Part shown: positions 1 to 12,840 of the stretch, one piece after another
How positions within the stretch are numbered: the first letter of the stretch is position 1
How the letters are laid out: every line of letters starts with the position of its first letter
Source of the DNA: Sipunculus nudus
Lineage: Eukaryota > Annelida > Sipuncula > Golfingiida > Sipunculidae
Assembly (NCBI GenBank): GCA_026874595.1
Contig: CM049319.1
Location: 17,711,101 to 17,775,100, forward strand
Length of the DNA stretch: 64,000 nucleotides
Direction of reading: 5' to 3'
Program-made: the position numbers and the translations under genes
The notes under the pieces: model-generated
What the model saw: the letters and a program-made list of their open reading frames with translations, nothing else
The model's database searches: none
What the model was told of the DNA's origin: nothing

Positions 1-1504
1 AATTCATGTTACAACAAAACCGAAATGATCTGTGGAAAAATATTTTCGAACTTATGATACTAACGAATAAGCAGGAAATACATGTTTATTGATGTGTATA
101 TATGTATGTATATATTTGTTTTGTATATGTATGTAAAGGTATGTGTACGCTTTCATGCATGTTACTATTGCGCATGTTGACAGCCTTTTTGATTGATTAA
201 TACTGTTTTATTTATCAATTTTGTCTTACCTTGGTACTAGCTGGAACTTTGTGTCACAAATGAACAAGTTATTTATATATTTACTTAAAATATATCACAG
301 TATATACATTATAAATTATCACAGTATATACTGATCTACACTCTTATTCTTGTTCTGTCATTGTAATCAATCAAGCGTCCCCTTTTCCAATAAAACTCGA
401 CGTCGATGATGAAATATATTACATTTGCCACATAAACTAGTCTGAGACGTCAAAAAAAAGGAAATAAAATCACAGAGACATGATTAAAGAGGAAATGATA
501 ACAAGACATGGACTGAGAGACACGATATGAGAAAGATGAGAGTTAAAGGTCCCTTCCAAAAAGCACCCACATTGTGTGTTATATGTTTCCTATAACTGGA
601 GCTAAGACTTGATGGAATGACCTGGGAGACGTGTATTTAAAAGTACCGTATAGTAGTGTAGCGTTCACATATAAAATATGTGTTGTGTCACTTCTTGGAA
701 AAATATATCAAGTCCGCCGAAGTCAAAACATACGATGTGTATACGTACAGTGGTACGATAAACCGTGATAGCTACAGAAAGGATAGAACGACGGTAGAAC
801 AGTCGTAGTACTAGTAAACGTAAGATAATCGCATTGGACTATCCTAGAAAATTCTTTTAGTTCTAAGGGTCTCAGATTTCCCGAAATTTGGCATAGGGGA
901 GAACACATTTTGGACATGGAAACATCTCTATGACGCGTATATGCGACAACAGTTTAGGTCGGAAAACAGTTGTAAATTTAAAATGTGCAGTTGTAACTAT
1001 GGATTAATGCAGTTTCAAACTTTTTGTTTTTCGTCAGGAGGGAATTAACCACCTATGGGTATGAGAATAAAGCTGAATATCATCAGTCATTTAAAGCAAG
1101 GCTATTAATCATATAATTGGCTTTGGTATGATTTTGCAAACAATCTCTTGTATTTCTGTAATAATTGTATATATTTTGTCTTATTTCAATTCATTATCCA
1201 TTCATAATTTTCATTTTATATAAATAAGTTGTCCATACAAACTCAAGATCAACTGTTTCAGTTCAACCTGAAGACCTCTGTTTCTAATTACTCCGGTCTT
1301 TTCGCTTTCAGTTACTTTTATAGGCGGGCTCTATGTAATAGATCGGCCTCACTTTATGCTGACGAGGGACGCTTGATTACAAGTTTGTTCAGTTCTCTAA
1401 ATTTCATTTAAATATACCCATACTATATGTTGGCAAAGACGTTCGTTACAACACGCTTGACAAAATTCGGCACGACACAAATGGATTGTCTTGCTCATTT
1501 CTTT
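1..1504. other. Unassigned AT-rich DNA
   Basis: No gene or recognisable repeat family is seen here. Positions 90-145 are rich in TATG/TATATG. A 15-bp sequence beginning TATCACAG occurs twice, at 293-307 and 317-331, as a local direct duplication. Short open frames lack convincing splice or coding context. Confidence 0.6.
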
Positions 1505-3310
1505 GGTGGAATTTTGTGATATTCTGAGGTCTCAGATAATTTTGATGGGGTGCGTTTAACTGTTGGCTTTTCCTTGAAAATAACCGAATCAATGACGTGT
1601 ACGTATTTTAAAGCTGAGAACATTATCTACAATGTTGTACATTACATTTTATTTTCTAAGTCGGGTTATATATGTGTGTTTTATTTTAAACAATGAATTG
1701 ACCATTATCGTTGTTAAAGATATTACATCTCTAGGGACCATTCTAAAACAGGAAACTCCCGAAAAAATATATGTGATCTTACATTCAAATTATGATCTGA
1801 TATCATACATAAATATGAAATATACTAGAATAAAGCTTTTTTTAATTTTCATATACAAATTAATATTTTCTTTTGAATGTGAGCAAAATGCAAATACAGC
1901 ATATTTTACACCTATATATGCTGAAAAACAATATATTCATGTACATTTATTTGTTGATAACTAACGATCTAAAGTTAAAATGTATAGAATTACTAAATGA
2001 AATTTCAAATGTTATAAAAATCAATCTGATTCGGGGATTCTCAAAGTTATTAATAAACCACAGAGTCGAGATTATTCCAATATTTCAGAATTTGTACATA
2101 TCTTGTAGTCCCTGAACATCTTCTTACTGCCAAGTCTATGACAGCCACGCTTTCACAGACCTTGATTCATCGAGCCTCTCGGGCATGTTTTTCATGAATA
2201 ATAACCAAGGTAACTGAATCAATCAAATGAAACAAATGCGTGAACTTTATTTACGTAGTTCTCAGAGCAGGTCTGATGCAAGTTCTAGACCCAACGTTAA
2301 CCTAGACCGGAGGGTATCTAGAATATGACCAGTCAAATAAAGCCGTATAAATCTGTCCAATTTCTGGTGCACACCGTGTTCTCATTCTGACGGCAAGTCA
2401 ACATTGTATTTCTTACATTTAGTTCGTCAGATTAGGTTGCCAGTTTTGATTTCGTCCTGGACACTTGCAGGCATGTTAATTATTAATGAATCAAGGTCTG
2501 TGAAAGCAGGTTTGTCAGAGACTTGATAGTGTGAAGATGTGGATCAGCAGTTCAGGTAATGTTAATGAAAGAAAAAACATAAACTTTGATACACACTCCT
2601 GAGCCAGTTCTGAAACCTGAACTTTTTTTAGCCCAAACTCTCTGAAGTCAGGGTCAGATTTAGAGGGGGAGCATGGACGGGGAGCCCTCTTTTTCGATCA
2701 AAAGTACCATATACTCTAAATACCGAAAAGGATCGCGGGCTTTGTGTCTAATGCAGCTTTCTTTCCACTAGTTATGCATGAGATTTATGTATAAAGTCCA
2801 CTAGCATTCCAGGTAAACTTGTTTACCTATGCCAGGATGATGAACCCACCCTTTCCTTAGATCCAGTATCCGTCCCCTAAATTCTCTGAAAATGTGCCTT
2901 TACACATTGATTTCGATATCAAAACTGTCTCAGTAAATAATAGGCCCTGTCAATATAGCGACTATTATATGAGGCCTTCTATAATAACCTGCTCAGCGCC
3001 TTTCCAGTTAATTCAACCATGCCAAAGGGCAGTCCATGGGTGCACCTTTAATTTAAAGCAGTGTCTTAAGCGCTCATAGAGTTATGAGGTACATCGTCCA
3101 AACCCGCACGTACACGTGGGCACGTGATATTGTGCTCTTGTCCATTACTGCATGTTAAAGATCAGATAATGTTAATGGTTTTCTCACTGAAACCATATGT
3201 ATAGGTAATCCTGGTAATCCGAACTAATGACGTTATGCTGATTTCTATGTTCATCCGAGTCTTCTCTTATTAATTTATTCTTATCCTGGACTTCATCTTT
3301 TCCTTTTTGA
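1505..3310 (+). repeat. Large diverged direct repeat, unit 1 of 3
   Basis: Seen: this unit aligns by eye with 3311-4370 and 4371-6245. Shared blocks in the same order are a start near a 'GAGGTCTCAGA' motif (1525), a block around 1719-2000 containing TGAATGTGAGCAAAAT (1875), the TIR element at 2117-2539, a block at 2865-3080 matching 6027-6240, and a block at 3095-3300 matching 4168-4380. No open frame of note is shared by the units. Inference: an old local tandem duplication, or three fragments of one large transposon-like repeat. Divergence is high with many indels, so it is not recent. Boundaries are approximate. Confidence 0.6.
2117..2539. mobile_element. TIR element (family 'CATCTTC'), about 423 bp
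   Basis: Seen: the left end begins CATCTTC and runs through a block containing CTTTCACAGACCTTGATTCA. The right end is its inverted complement, with TGAATCAAGGTCTGTGAAAG and a terminal GAAGATG. The interior shares blocks with 5394-5771 and 25345-25787, including a stretch related to AAACCTGTCC and a GTGTTCTTGTTC-like motif. No transposase is encoded. Inference: a non-autonomous DNA transposon (MITE) with TIRs of 50 bp or more. No target-site duplication is obvious, so superfamily is unassigned. Confidence 0.65.
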
Positions 3311-4370
3311 GTTCTCAGAAATGTCGAAGGCTGGCGTTAAACAGCGTTGCGGCTTTTCCTTTTTAACGGCCAAACAACTGCCTTTGGACCCTTGATGCGT
3401 GCGTATTATAAACATTATGGTGTATATATTTATAAATACGCCGATTTTTTTTTAATTTTACATAATAAAATACATGTATGAATATTTTGTACGTACATTA
3501 ATTTAAACAATTTATATGCCATTATATCTGTTGAAGATATACCGCTTGCCATCATTCTAAAATAGGTATAAACAGAAAAAAAATGTATATTTATTTGTGA
3601 TATGAACTTTTAAATTATGATCTGATAGCATATATTGAATACGAAATATACTCAAACAGAGGTTTGTTATTAATTTTACTTTCTATTCAATGTGAGTAAA
3701 TGTAAAAAGAGCATATATTTATACCTATTTATGCTGCAAAAATAACAATTTATTATTGAGAAATATCGATATAAAGTTCAAATGTATAGTATCAATTAAA
3801 TGAATTTAAATCTTTATAAAATCAACCAGTTTTGAATTCTAACAATGATCAATAAACCAGGTTGTCGAGATCATTCTAGGATTTCCTACAACCAAGACCG
3901 TGCCAGCATGCAGGCATGTTAAGTATTCATGAATCAAGGTCTGTGAAAGCATAGCTGCCACAGACTTGTTGTATTTTATGCTGATCAGAAAACAAATGTT
4001 TATTGAAAATATTTTGAAAATGTTCACATTTATATGACGAGAAATAAGTCATAATTTACGTCGCACGATTAGTGTCTTACGAAACTTTTCATGATCCGCT
4101 TTGCTAAGGCACTCCACATCCAACAAAAGCACCGTCTTTCTTATATCTGTGTTAGTATTTCATCCTCGTCCACGTCCGCACGTGTATAAGGGGTCACGTT
4201 ACACTTCGCTCTTGACCATTGCTGCTTATTATAAGGATCAGATAACCAATGTTGCTTATCTCACAGTGCCATATGCATGGGTAACACCTGGTAATCAGAA
4301 CTCAATAACGTTATACTGTTTTCTTAGTAAACTTGGTCTTTTCTTATCATTCTAATTATCCGGGACTTTA
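3311..4370 (+). repeat. Large diverged direct repeat, unit 2 of 3 (shortened)
   Basis: This unit aligns with units 1 and 3 through the CAATGTGAGTAAA block near 3690 and the AT-rich block before the TIR element. It lacks most of the TIR element and the downstream block present at 2865-3080 and 6027-6240. Its last part (4168-4370) matches 3095-3300 closely, including a GTCC-CGCACGTGT motif, a GATCAGATAA motif and a GGTAAT-C repeat. Inference: an internal deletion after duplication. Confidence 0.55.
3900..3985. mobile_element. Remnant of one TIR-element end
   Basis: Only one terminus of the CATCTTC family survives: TGAATCAAGGTCTGTGAAAG followed by GCTGCCACAGACTTG. The other end and interior are missing, consistent with deletion inside repeat unit 2. 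Confidence 0.5.
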
Positions 4371-5393
4371 TCTCTGACATTTTGAGGTCTCAGAAATGTC
4401 GAAGGTGGCCGTTTGAAAAGCCTCTCGGGTTTTCCTAAATAATAACCACACAAATGCCGTCACACCGCTTTCACGTGTTTCTAAACAAATCTCAGATTAT
4501 AGTCTACATCATGTTACATAAACATTTCAAAGTTTTCTCTAAGTTGGTTACTATAATAAATTATTATTTGAAAGTATACTCTGTTTGCCTTTATTAGGGT
4601 TTAAAATCCGCGATATTTACGAAAAATAAATTATTGCGAAACTCAAACCTTCGTTTATAAGAGGTTTCATGGTGGAATACAAGTCGAAAGGTTAAAACTT
4701 GGTATTTAATATAAATAGGAGTAGATAATGTATATTAAAAAAATTGCTTTTGTTATTGATGTCAACGAGTTCGATGTTCCCTTGTAACTCCGTCTAATTT
4801 TTACAATTTTGCGCACATTATTTGAATCAATAAATCAATATAATAATGGTTTATTTGTGTAAGTTTTTAATAAAGTGAGATCGCGAAAATGGAACCTTGG
4901 TGAAACACCGAAATGTAAAAATATTATCCCCGCAAATATGAAGCCAACCACAGTATACGAATTTAATTTATTTTAATTTAAACAATGAATATCTCATGAT
5001 AGATGCTGACGATAATCAACAAACATAGGCATCATTCTGAAATTGGTAACCCCTAACAACAGTTTATTTATAAGCAATATTAAATTTCAAATTATGATAA
5101 GATAGCACATATAAATACGTGTTTTTTTATTTTTCTTCAGTAAATTACTTTTTATTGAATGTGAGCAAAATAAGAAAACAGCATATGTTTACTTCTATAT
5201 CTACCGAGAAAAATATTATGAACATTTTAATTTTGAAAAATGTCAATATAAAGTTAAAATATATAGAATCAATAAAATGAAATTTAAATCTTAATAATCA
5301 ATCAGTTTTAGTTAATCTCAGAATAATTAATAAACCACGATTTCGAGATCATTGTGATGTTTTAAAATTTGTACATATCTAGAAGTCTCTGGG

Positions 5394-5771
5394 CATCTTC
5401 ATAATAGTAAATCTGTGGCAGCCATGATTTCCAGACCCTAAATCGGCGAGCATCTCGGGCGTCTATTTTGTGAATAAGAACCAATCAAATGAATCGGGAA
5501 AACTTGTTTTACGTGTCTCTCCCAGCACATCTTGCGTTAGTTCTAGACCAAATGTTTAATATTGCCCGCAGGGCATCCAGAAAATAACCGATAAAAAAAG
5601 TCATATATACCTGTCCCGTTTCTGGTGCTCGTGTTCTTGTTGAGACCTTGTGAACAGTTCATGATTCACATTTGATTGAAAGTTTTGATTTCGGCCCGAA
5701 CAATTGCAGGCATGTTCTTTATTCCTGAATTAAAGTCTCTGAAAGAGTGGCTGTATGAAGTATGAAGAGTG
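5394..5771. mobile_element. TIR element (family 'CATCTTC'), degraded copy
   Basis: The left end is CATCTTCATAATAG followed by CTGTGGCAGCCATG. The right end reads back as GAATTAAAGTCTCTGAAAG and then TATGAAGAGTG. It sits at the same relative position as 2117-2539 in unit 1, so the insertion probably predates the duplication of the large unit. Confidence 0.5.
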
Positions 5772-5886
5772 TTTATAGTATGACGATACTGAGCAGCATT
5801 TGAGATCGTGTGTACGCACACTCCTAATAGAGTTCTAAGACCTTAGCAGTTATTTTTAGCTTAGACTTTTCCAAAGTCTCCAAGCA

Positions 5887-5906
5887 CCCCCCCCCCCCCC
5901 CCCCCC
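5887..5906 (+). repeat. Poly-C tract (C20)
   Basis: Uninterrupted run of C. Tracts of this kind recur in the window, several of them inside transposon-derived repeats. Confidence 0.95.
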
Positions 5907-6245
5907 GATTCTTCGAAAAAAAAATCGCTCAATACCGAACATGCCTGATTTGCGTCTGGTGCAGGTTTTATTCCAATGTTGCTGCAGTGTGAGTTACGTT
6001 TAAAGTCCACTGGCACTACATGCAGTAGTCCCTGAATTTATCTGAAAATCTGTAATGACTCACTGATTTCGTTTTATATATGACTGCCTCAGTATATAAA
6101 AGATATCGACTATATAATGACTATAATATGAGGTATCTTATAACAATCTGACCTGTGCCTTTCTAGTTAATCCAACAAACCCAACAGGCTGTCCCTGGGT
6201 TCGCCTTACATTTAAATCAATGATCTTAAGCGATAAGCAAAGTGT

Positions 6246-7240
6246 GGCGATTTAAGTGTACGTAGGATACCTTAGAAACGGTCGTTTTTGGGTAGATCGG
6301 GAATTCACGAAATATCACGACTAAAGTGTGGTCTTGAATAAATTCCTTACTTACGCAATTTTCAACATATTTACTTAAAGTCAGCTAATCGTCTGTCTTA
6401 TTTGTAGAATTTATGTGCTTTCTGTTTTACACTGGATACATTAATTCCTGCGAGGAGAGTTGTCATAACGACCTGGGGCACACTGGATGTCTATAAGGCT
6501 GTATATAAAGAATCTGACAGGGCTTAAACCCGGTGTAAGACATCAGGTTACCGCCATTTCAGACTACCCCTCTTCTCAAACTTCGGATTACCACGGGGTA
6601 ACCTTTACCCGATTTCATGTTACCCTGCACAGGCCAGATTACAACCCTCGCTGATCTGGCAAATTAGCTGAATGATAAATTGTTTCAACTTACTCTATTA
6701 CCATTATAACATTTCTTCCTCTCACATTTACGTAAAAATACACCAAGAGTGCATGAATTCAACCTTGTACGTTGTCATTTACTTGAATGCATTTAGTAAA
6801 GACTGGGTATTAATAACAATGGATCCATATGATAATAAGTGTTACGACATATTATCTGCTGGGTCAGGACATTGGCGCCCAACCTATAATTCTTTAAATA
6901 TAATTTTTTTTATTTCACATGGATTGTGCAACTTGTTATAATAACTGATACGAGGCACTCTCCACGCCTCGGATGTTGGCGCTCGGTACTCGCCAAAGCT
7001 TTGGTTTCATTAAGTAGTCTCTGCCTATGCGGTTTACGTCATGCGCTCTTGTTCGACCTTGACCTTCATCGTTGATTGTGAAGTGCAAAACACTGTAGCC
7101 ACTAAAAGAAGTGAGACCACCACAACCTCCGCTAGGATTCTAATCCAGCTTTACCGCGCACACAGCGACAGGAAATGTTTGTCCCGATTCACCAAATCTA
7201 CCCCAGATCAGCTCTCGAACAAAGGCGGCCTCTAATACTG
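6246..7240. other. No gene recognised
   Basis: AT-rich to about 7000, then more balanced composition. A minus-strand open frame at about 7030-7150 contains a hydrophobic run (VVVVSLLLVATVFC), but there is no supported start, splice context or family match. A plus-strand 64-codon frame overlaps it. Either could be part of the repeat that follows. Confidence 0.4.
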
Positions 7241-7510
7241 GTGAATGACCCTGGCCCTCATTTGGGATAAAAAAACACCCTATCCACAATGGTAAAGAAT
7301 TATTTAAATGAGAGCATTTTGGTGATCCTGATTACCAACAAAATTTAATGGATTGTTTCTAAGGTGTGACCCTAATCCTTCACAAATGTTCATTAAAATT
7401 TGCTCATAGCCTCTCGAGTCAAATTGCTAACAAACAAATCAAATAGCCGACCAAGGTTAAAACATTTTAAATACCTCTCCACCTGAGCATTGTCCTTTTG
7501 AAGAACTTCC
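7241..7510 (+). repeat. LINE-tail-like interspersed repeat
   Basis: Seen: a GGTGATCCTGATTACC motif (about 7320), then AAAATTTAATGGATTGTTTC, a GTGACCCT motif and 'CTAACAAACAAATCAAA'. The same ordered motifs occur at 59405-59545, and a reverse-oriented relative lies at 28655-28900. From general knowledge, similar sequences (AACAAACAAAC followed by 'TACCTCC..GGAGG') are abundant 3' tails of RTE-type LINEs or their SINEs in aquatic animals. The family assignment is inference from memory. Confidence 0.4.
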
Positions 7511-10500
7511 GTTATCAGATGTTTTATGCTAAGTTTTGTTGTTGTCAAGGCAAATTATAAGCTTATTTAAGCGAGTTTATTCCCACAGTTGTGACTCTGT
7601 GTCTATGGTACGGTGAAACTCAAGGTGGGATGATTTAATCCAAGATATCCCAGGTATTTCATTGTATTCTTTTTATGGTCTCTGAACGTCACTGGAGTAA
7701 TACGGATGGTCTTTAATTTGTCAGTTATCTTTGTACGTCGTCCGTGAATATGGCACAAATCGAAGTACAAACTTGGTATGCTGGCGTATCCTGACAGGCT
7801 GTCAGGTCTCTCTGGAACTATGGTAGGAGAACCAAAATAATAGATACAAAAGGCCAGTTATCAGATATCAAGTTTAATGACTACAGATCCGGGCCGCACG
7901 AGAGTAATGGCGCAACCTGGAATTTACCTATACCTTTTTACCTTTTTTATTTTTAGAGTCAAATTACATGTTTTAGATGGGAACAATTAGAAATCATTAA
8001 TAACCACCCCCCCCCCCACCACCAAAAAATACCTTTACATTAGGACTAAAGGTTTTCACAGGACACTATAAACAAGGTCACATTGACCATACTCTTGAGA
8101 AGGCAGTTTAATTGCAATGGTCTTATAGCAGTCCTGTGGGTTTTTTTTTTTTTTTCGCAGAATGAGAAATCAATTTGCCTTCCAGCTACCACGTCAGTTT
8201 GTTTACTTTTTTTAATAATATTTGATTAAGTTAACAACAAACAATAAAATTATGTTCTAATCGGATTAAGTTAACAACAAACAATAAAACTGTTCTGATC
8301 GAAACTTGTATCTGTACACAACTACGTACCGGTAAGTCCTTTCGGGGAGAAAAACTTCGCTTTCCCATATTTTTCTTCTTTTTTTTACATTTGATTACAT
8401 ACACTTATATGAATTGTGGCACTTAAAACACTTTCGCTCATTTGTTCAGAAAAATGTTTTGAAGTCAAGCTATTAAAGTCACCTGATGATGTTTTCCTTT
8501 GATTCTTCTTTGTTATACAGGGTAACTACTGTTCAGTGTCGGTCTTGTTGTCTTATTATTATAAAATCTTGTTAATTGCCCCCATGCCCCACATGAAAAA
8601 CTGCAGGTATGTTAAAGCTGTTAATTTACGCGCAGAATCTTGATTTAAGCTTTTAAGCTTTAACCTTAACTGAATAGACATGTAGTAGCCATATATTATA
8701 AACACATAAAGACCATTCAGACCCTTCTATCTGTATTTTTTTCGGCATTTCATTGAAATATATTCAGTTAAGATTCCAAACTCTACATACACGATAGAAT
8801 AAAACTCTGTGATGTTGATACAATATATCGCGCTGAAACATGAAGAACATTTGGTGAAAGAGCTGTTTTCCTATGATAATACTGTTTATTTTTCAGGGCA
8901 TCCTTTCGATATGTAGTCATTTTCATTGAAGCCTCTTTGTTGTCAAGAAACGTTCAATAGTCACTGTTCTTAGAAATTATTTTCTTAATACAATAAAACG
9001 TTATAATATGACGTCATAAATTTTCTTTGTTAGCGGTGCGTTTTTGGCGGCAATGTTTATTGGTTGTGAACGGAGGCGCGTTGCTAGATTACACTTAAAC
9101 GCTGCTTGATCTTGAAATAAATGACATATATCAAATGACAAAGTCCCTATCATAATATTAAGCCATTTTTAAAGAATGTGTGTGTCCCTGGAGCCAAAAC
9201 CATAGAGCAACCATGCGAATATGTTTTATTTTACGGATAAAAAATGTCAACTTATAAGGAGACACAAAAACGTTTAACAATTGATAAAGAAGTACATATG
9301 ACTCTTAAGTTTTATCCGTTTCCAATGACATCGTTGTGAATAAACATTTTGCATTGTTTATACACATCATGATTTCTTAGAAAGAGTTAAGACTAGTGAA
9401 GTAAAGAAAAATATTTAGTTGGAGGACAAGGACTCATCCATAAAAACTCGGGAAATCGGCGTTGAACATTGAAACGATGAAAGTATCGGCAGATTAAGCG
9501 AGACTGGTTTCCTGTGTATAAAGATTCTTAAATATAGGTTTTTTGTAGGACCAAACTTGAGACATGTTGAACATAACTATTGAATTTTCCCAAAATCACG
9601 GATTACGCTTTTGGATTAAGCCAATCGTGCTTCCAACGCAACTATCCTATTTTAATGTGAATTTCCATGTTATGCGGCTTATTAGAAAACCATATAAAAC
9701 ATAACGGGGACAAACTACTCAGCTGATTTTGTATTCTAAAACACACCTTGCCGTCTGCTTTCAAGTCTGCTTGCTTTCCTTTGATGGTATATACGGCTCC
9801 CAATCAAATGAAAACGGTTACCCTTATGTAACGCAGATGACATCATTCATACCCCAAAATTCAGTGGTTTCACTTTTAATGTATCTGAGGCAAAATATTT
9901 AAACTCGGTTGACGATACATGCTAACATGTTATATTCTCGTTTAAAGTGCAGATGCTAAAATCACATTATTATAAAATTTTGATTGGTACTATTAATCTT
10001 ATATATATATGAGGTATTATGTGACCCTTTCTTATTTTTCAAACAATCTTAGTGGACCTGGTTATGAAGTGTCTGTGTCTCCCTTAACGAATAAAAATGA
10101 TACCTGATAATGATTTTAATTTTGCTGAGATCCTTCTCATAACTAGAAGTTAGTCAGCGATCGCTTTTATACCTACGTCAGGTTCCTTATCAAAACTTGT
10201 TGTGTGCTAACTACACAGACAGATGTGTGTGAAGTTCCATGGTTGTATCACAGGTCAGTTCTGTGTATCAGAACAAAGACGATCCCTGAAAGCAGAGATC
10301 GAAACAAGAAAAGGGGTCCTATCTTAAGAGATAAATAGATATAAAAAATTAATATCGTATAAAATTAAGGCAAATTATACGTAAACTTTAACAAATAACA
10401 CATGTAAAGACAACGGACAGCTTTCGAATCCCTAGATGTATAGTATTACTCATCGTTTCTCTTGCTGCACATGCAGAGAGTATAGCCTGACAACCTGAGT

Positions 10501-11198
10501 TTATAGTTACTTTGGTTCCCCTTTAAAGGAGAGTAGACTGGTGCCCCCGCTCTCTTTCGGTATGCACAGTGTATCATGCGCAGCGTCAGTTACATGTTCC
10601 TAAGGAGAGCTCATATAGGGGGTTGTTTAGGACCGCACCGGTCATTTCGAGTCCGTCACCCTTTTCTATTCTGTCATACAGTATCTGTATACTTGCCCCA
10701 CTGTGATATACCTGTCATTCCCTCATATACGTGTTTTAATCACAACTATAACACCATCAAAAACTTCAATGGCGACTAGAGATTGCTTATATTCACGGTT
10801 GAATGAGCTTACCGAGGTACAAGTCTACAGGAATTTTTGTACTTTTGAAAAATTTCTTTAATTAAGGCATTTCCTGTTAAATCTCCACTTTCAAGGAGAT
10901 GTTTTACTTCTAAAGAAAAAACTTCAATGAGGTCATTTCCGGTAACGAGACTTACTGCCCACGTGTCATCTCCATCCCTTTAAAAAAGAATCCGCTCTCT
11001 TCATCTTATCCCGAGTTTAACAAATGAAAAGGATACTAATGATATTTTATTTTAAGACACTTTTTATACAGACATTTATATAAGTCCGCTTAAAACATTT
11101 AATTAGTTTATTGCACGCTTGAATTGAAAACCTAGCAAAAATAGAAGGAAAGTATTCTCTGAGAATTAGAAACATGCATGTAAACAAAATTAAAAAAG
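7511..11198. other. Unassigned DNA
   Basis: No supported gene. It holds a C11 tract (8007-8017), a short poly-T near 8142-8155 and the duplication at 8224-8301. A 67-codon frame at 10576-10779 has no recognisable domain or splice context. Near 9236 about 30 bp resemble the interior of the MITE at 32391-32706, but no TIRs are present. Confidence 0.5.
8224..8301 (+). repeat. Two-copy tandem duplication, 40-bp period
   Basis: GATTAAGTTAACAACAAAC begins at 8224 and again at 8264. The rest of the unit (AATAAAA..TGTTCT) is also repeated with small differences. A recent local duplication. Confidence 0.85.
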
Positions 11199-11312
11199 TC
11201 ACCGGGCAGACGATTTTCTTGGAGCGCCACTTGCTTGTTCTAGAAAGTTCCTAAGAAACTCGTTGAAGGCCGCGCGGTCGCCATTCTTGCTCATCAGTTT
11301 ACCGTAAAGTAT
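11199..11312 (-). CDS. Tentative terminal coding exon (unknown protein)
   Basis: On the minus strand a frame reads ILYGKLMSKNGDRAAFNEF and continues through a hydrophilic stretch ending KSSAR and TGA at 11199-11201. A possible splice acceptor (TTCTCAG) lies immediately upstream, at about 11313-11319. The third codon positions are unusually G/C-rich for this AT-rich window, and the peptide composition looks protein-like. I recognise no family. Against it: the piece is short, no partner exons or donor sites were found, and the plus strand is also open here (11243-11584), as can happen in GC-rich DNA. It may instead be a decayed exon or a GC-rich transposon fragment. Confidence 0.2.
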   Translation of the reverse strand: MLYGKLMSKNGDRAAFNEFLRNFLEQASGAPRKSSAR

Positions 11313-11584
11313 CTGAGAACACCAATTACTCGACCGCCCGCGGCAGATTCAAGAACGCCTCAGCCAGCGCTGTCTTCCGGACCGGGCAAACACTGGATCT
11401 TCAATGATTCCAGCCTTTTAATTAATGAAGTAGGAAAGATTAGATTGGAAGTGGGATATCTTATGAAGCCGTTTACTGCGTTCCTTACGGCAAACAACAT
11501 GGTCGCATGGTTCCGTGCAAGTAATTTTCAGCCTAAGCCGCTCTATATTCCGGCTTTGACCTTTTTAAACGCATCTTGGTTATA
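11243..11584 (+). other. GC-rich island with a long open frame lacking an early ATG
   Basis: Between an in-frame TAG near 11240 and a TAA near 11582, the plus strand has about 114 sense codons. Part of it reads LINEVGKIRLEVGYLMKPF, then TAFLTANNMVAWFRASNF. The first methionine comes only about two thirds of the way through. The frame overlaps the minus-strand candidate at 11199-11312. No domain is recognised. GC content is visibly higher at 11220-11400 than in the flanks. It could be an exon, a pseudogene or neutral GC-rich DNA. Confidence 0.2.
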
Positions 11585-12194
11585 ACAAATGCCTTCGTTG
11601 CGCCACTTGCCGTATGTTTTTATTCCATTATTAAGTTTAAATTATTTTCCTGCTTCAAAATGCGTCGACCTAACTCGATATTTTTTCAGCACTAATTTGT
11701 CGCTTGGTGTTTATGTTTGTTTATCTTAACGGGACATCTGAGAGTTTATTTAGATCAGCTTAAGTATCATGTTGTGGGAATTCACAGGTACTATCAAGCT
11801 CTTATTGACCATATATGTAAATGAGACATTCTTGCTGTCCCAGATGGAAGCCCCACAATGCTCTTCGCTGTGTCATGGCTTCATGGAAATCAGCTGAAAT
11901 TAGATGAGTCGCTTGTATGTAAATACAGAAATCTTCTACCTCAGAGGTGTAATGATAATAGCATTAGTCAACAGAAAAACACAATATAACATCTATAATA
12001 ATCTTTATATATTGGGATAATATGACTTAACTCTTACTGACTTAACTTTACAAATTTGTAACGGATCACATACGTGTAATGGTATACTAAATACCGAGTT
12101 TCCAATATTTTGTAATAAAATGGAATTTACTGAAAAAGGCAAGGCATTATTGATACATTTGATGCCCTCAAACATCACATTATTTAGTTATGAG
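11585..12194. other. Unassigned AT-rich DNA
   Basis: No gene, repeat family or RNA motif was recognised in this stretch. Confidence 0.5.
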
Positions 12195-12300
12195 TTTGAT
12201 CCTGGATCCAGCCTTGGGGCTTTTTTTAGGCTTTGACGTCATCCCTCCTTGGTTGAACCCCCACCCCCCTTTCTTAAATCCTGGGGCCGCCCCTGTTTCG
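12195..12300 (-). mobile_element. hAT-like MITE end
   Basis: Read on the minus strand the right end is CAGGGGCGGCCCCAGGATTT, followed by an A/G-rich stretch with GGGGGG. The start CAGGGGCGG-YCCAG recurs at 15553-15612, 33140-33165 and 42501-42520. It matches the general YARNG start of hAT termini. The partner end was not found, so this is a fragment. Confidence 0.4.
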
Positions 12301-12639
12301 TATTCGCAATAAGCTTTCTAGGGTTCAAGATATCGGTCATGATGCCATTGAATAAATGATATTCAGTCTGTCTCCGATTCAGTTCGATTATAGATCATTC
12401 TTTTCTTTCCTCGATCCTCAATTTGATTTTTTTAAAATAACAATAATCTGTCCTAGACATATGTCTACTAAAACGATTTCTTATGGGATAATAAGTTGAA
12501 CATTAAATTTAAATCGTCTCACTCATAACTGGAATAACATCTACTGCAGTGACTTGCATCGGTGAAATACAGCGGTTGATACACCATGTCCGGCATGAGC
12601 TATAACTAGAGACAAAAATGGTATGTAAATGACTGTAAA

Positions 12640-12840
<201 letters not shown>

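Larger units (their letters stand above)
4371..6245 (+). repeat. Large diverged direct repeat, unit 3 of 3
   Basis: Starts near a TTTTGAGGTCTCAGAAATG motif (4379) like the starts of units 1 and 2. About 450 bp of apparently extra sequence (4480-4950) follows before the shared block resumes at 4960-5280 with TGAATGTGAGCAAAAT (5156). It then carries a TIR element and ends with the 6027-6240 block that matches unit 1. A C20 tract lies at 5887-5906. No coding content was found. Confidence 0.55.

Noticed and set aside
9236-9270. Match to the Harbinger-like MITE interior (GATAAAAAATGTCAACTTAT)
   Set aside because: About 30 bp only, with no TIRs or target duplication around it.
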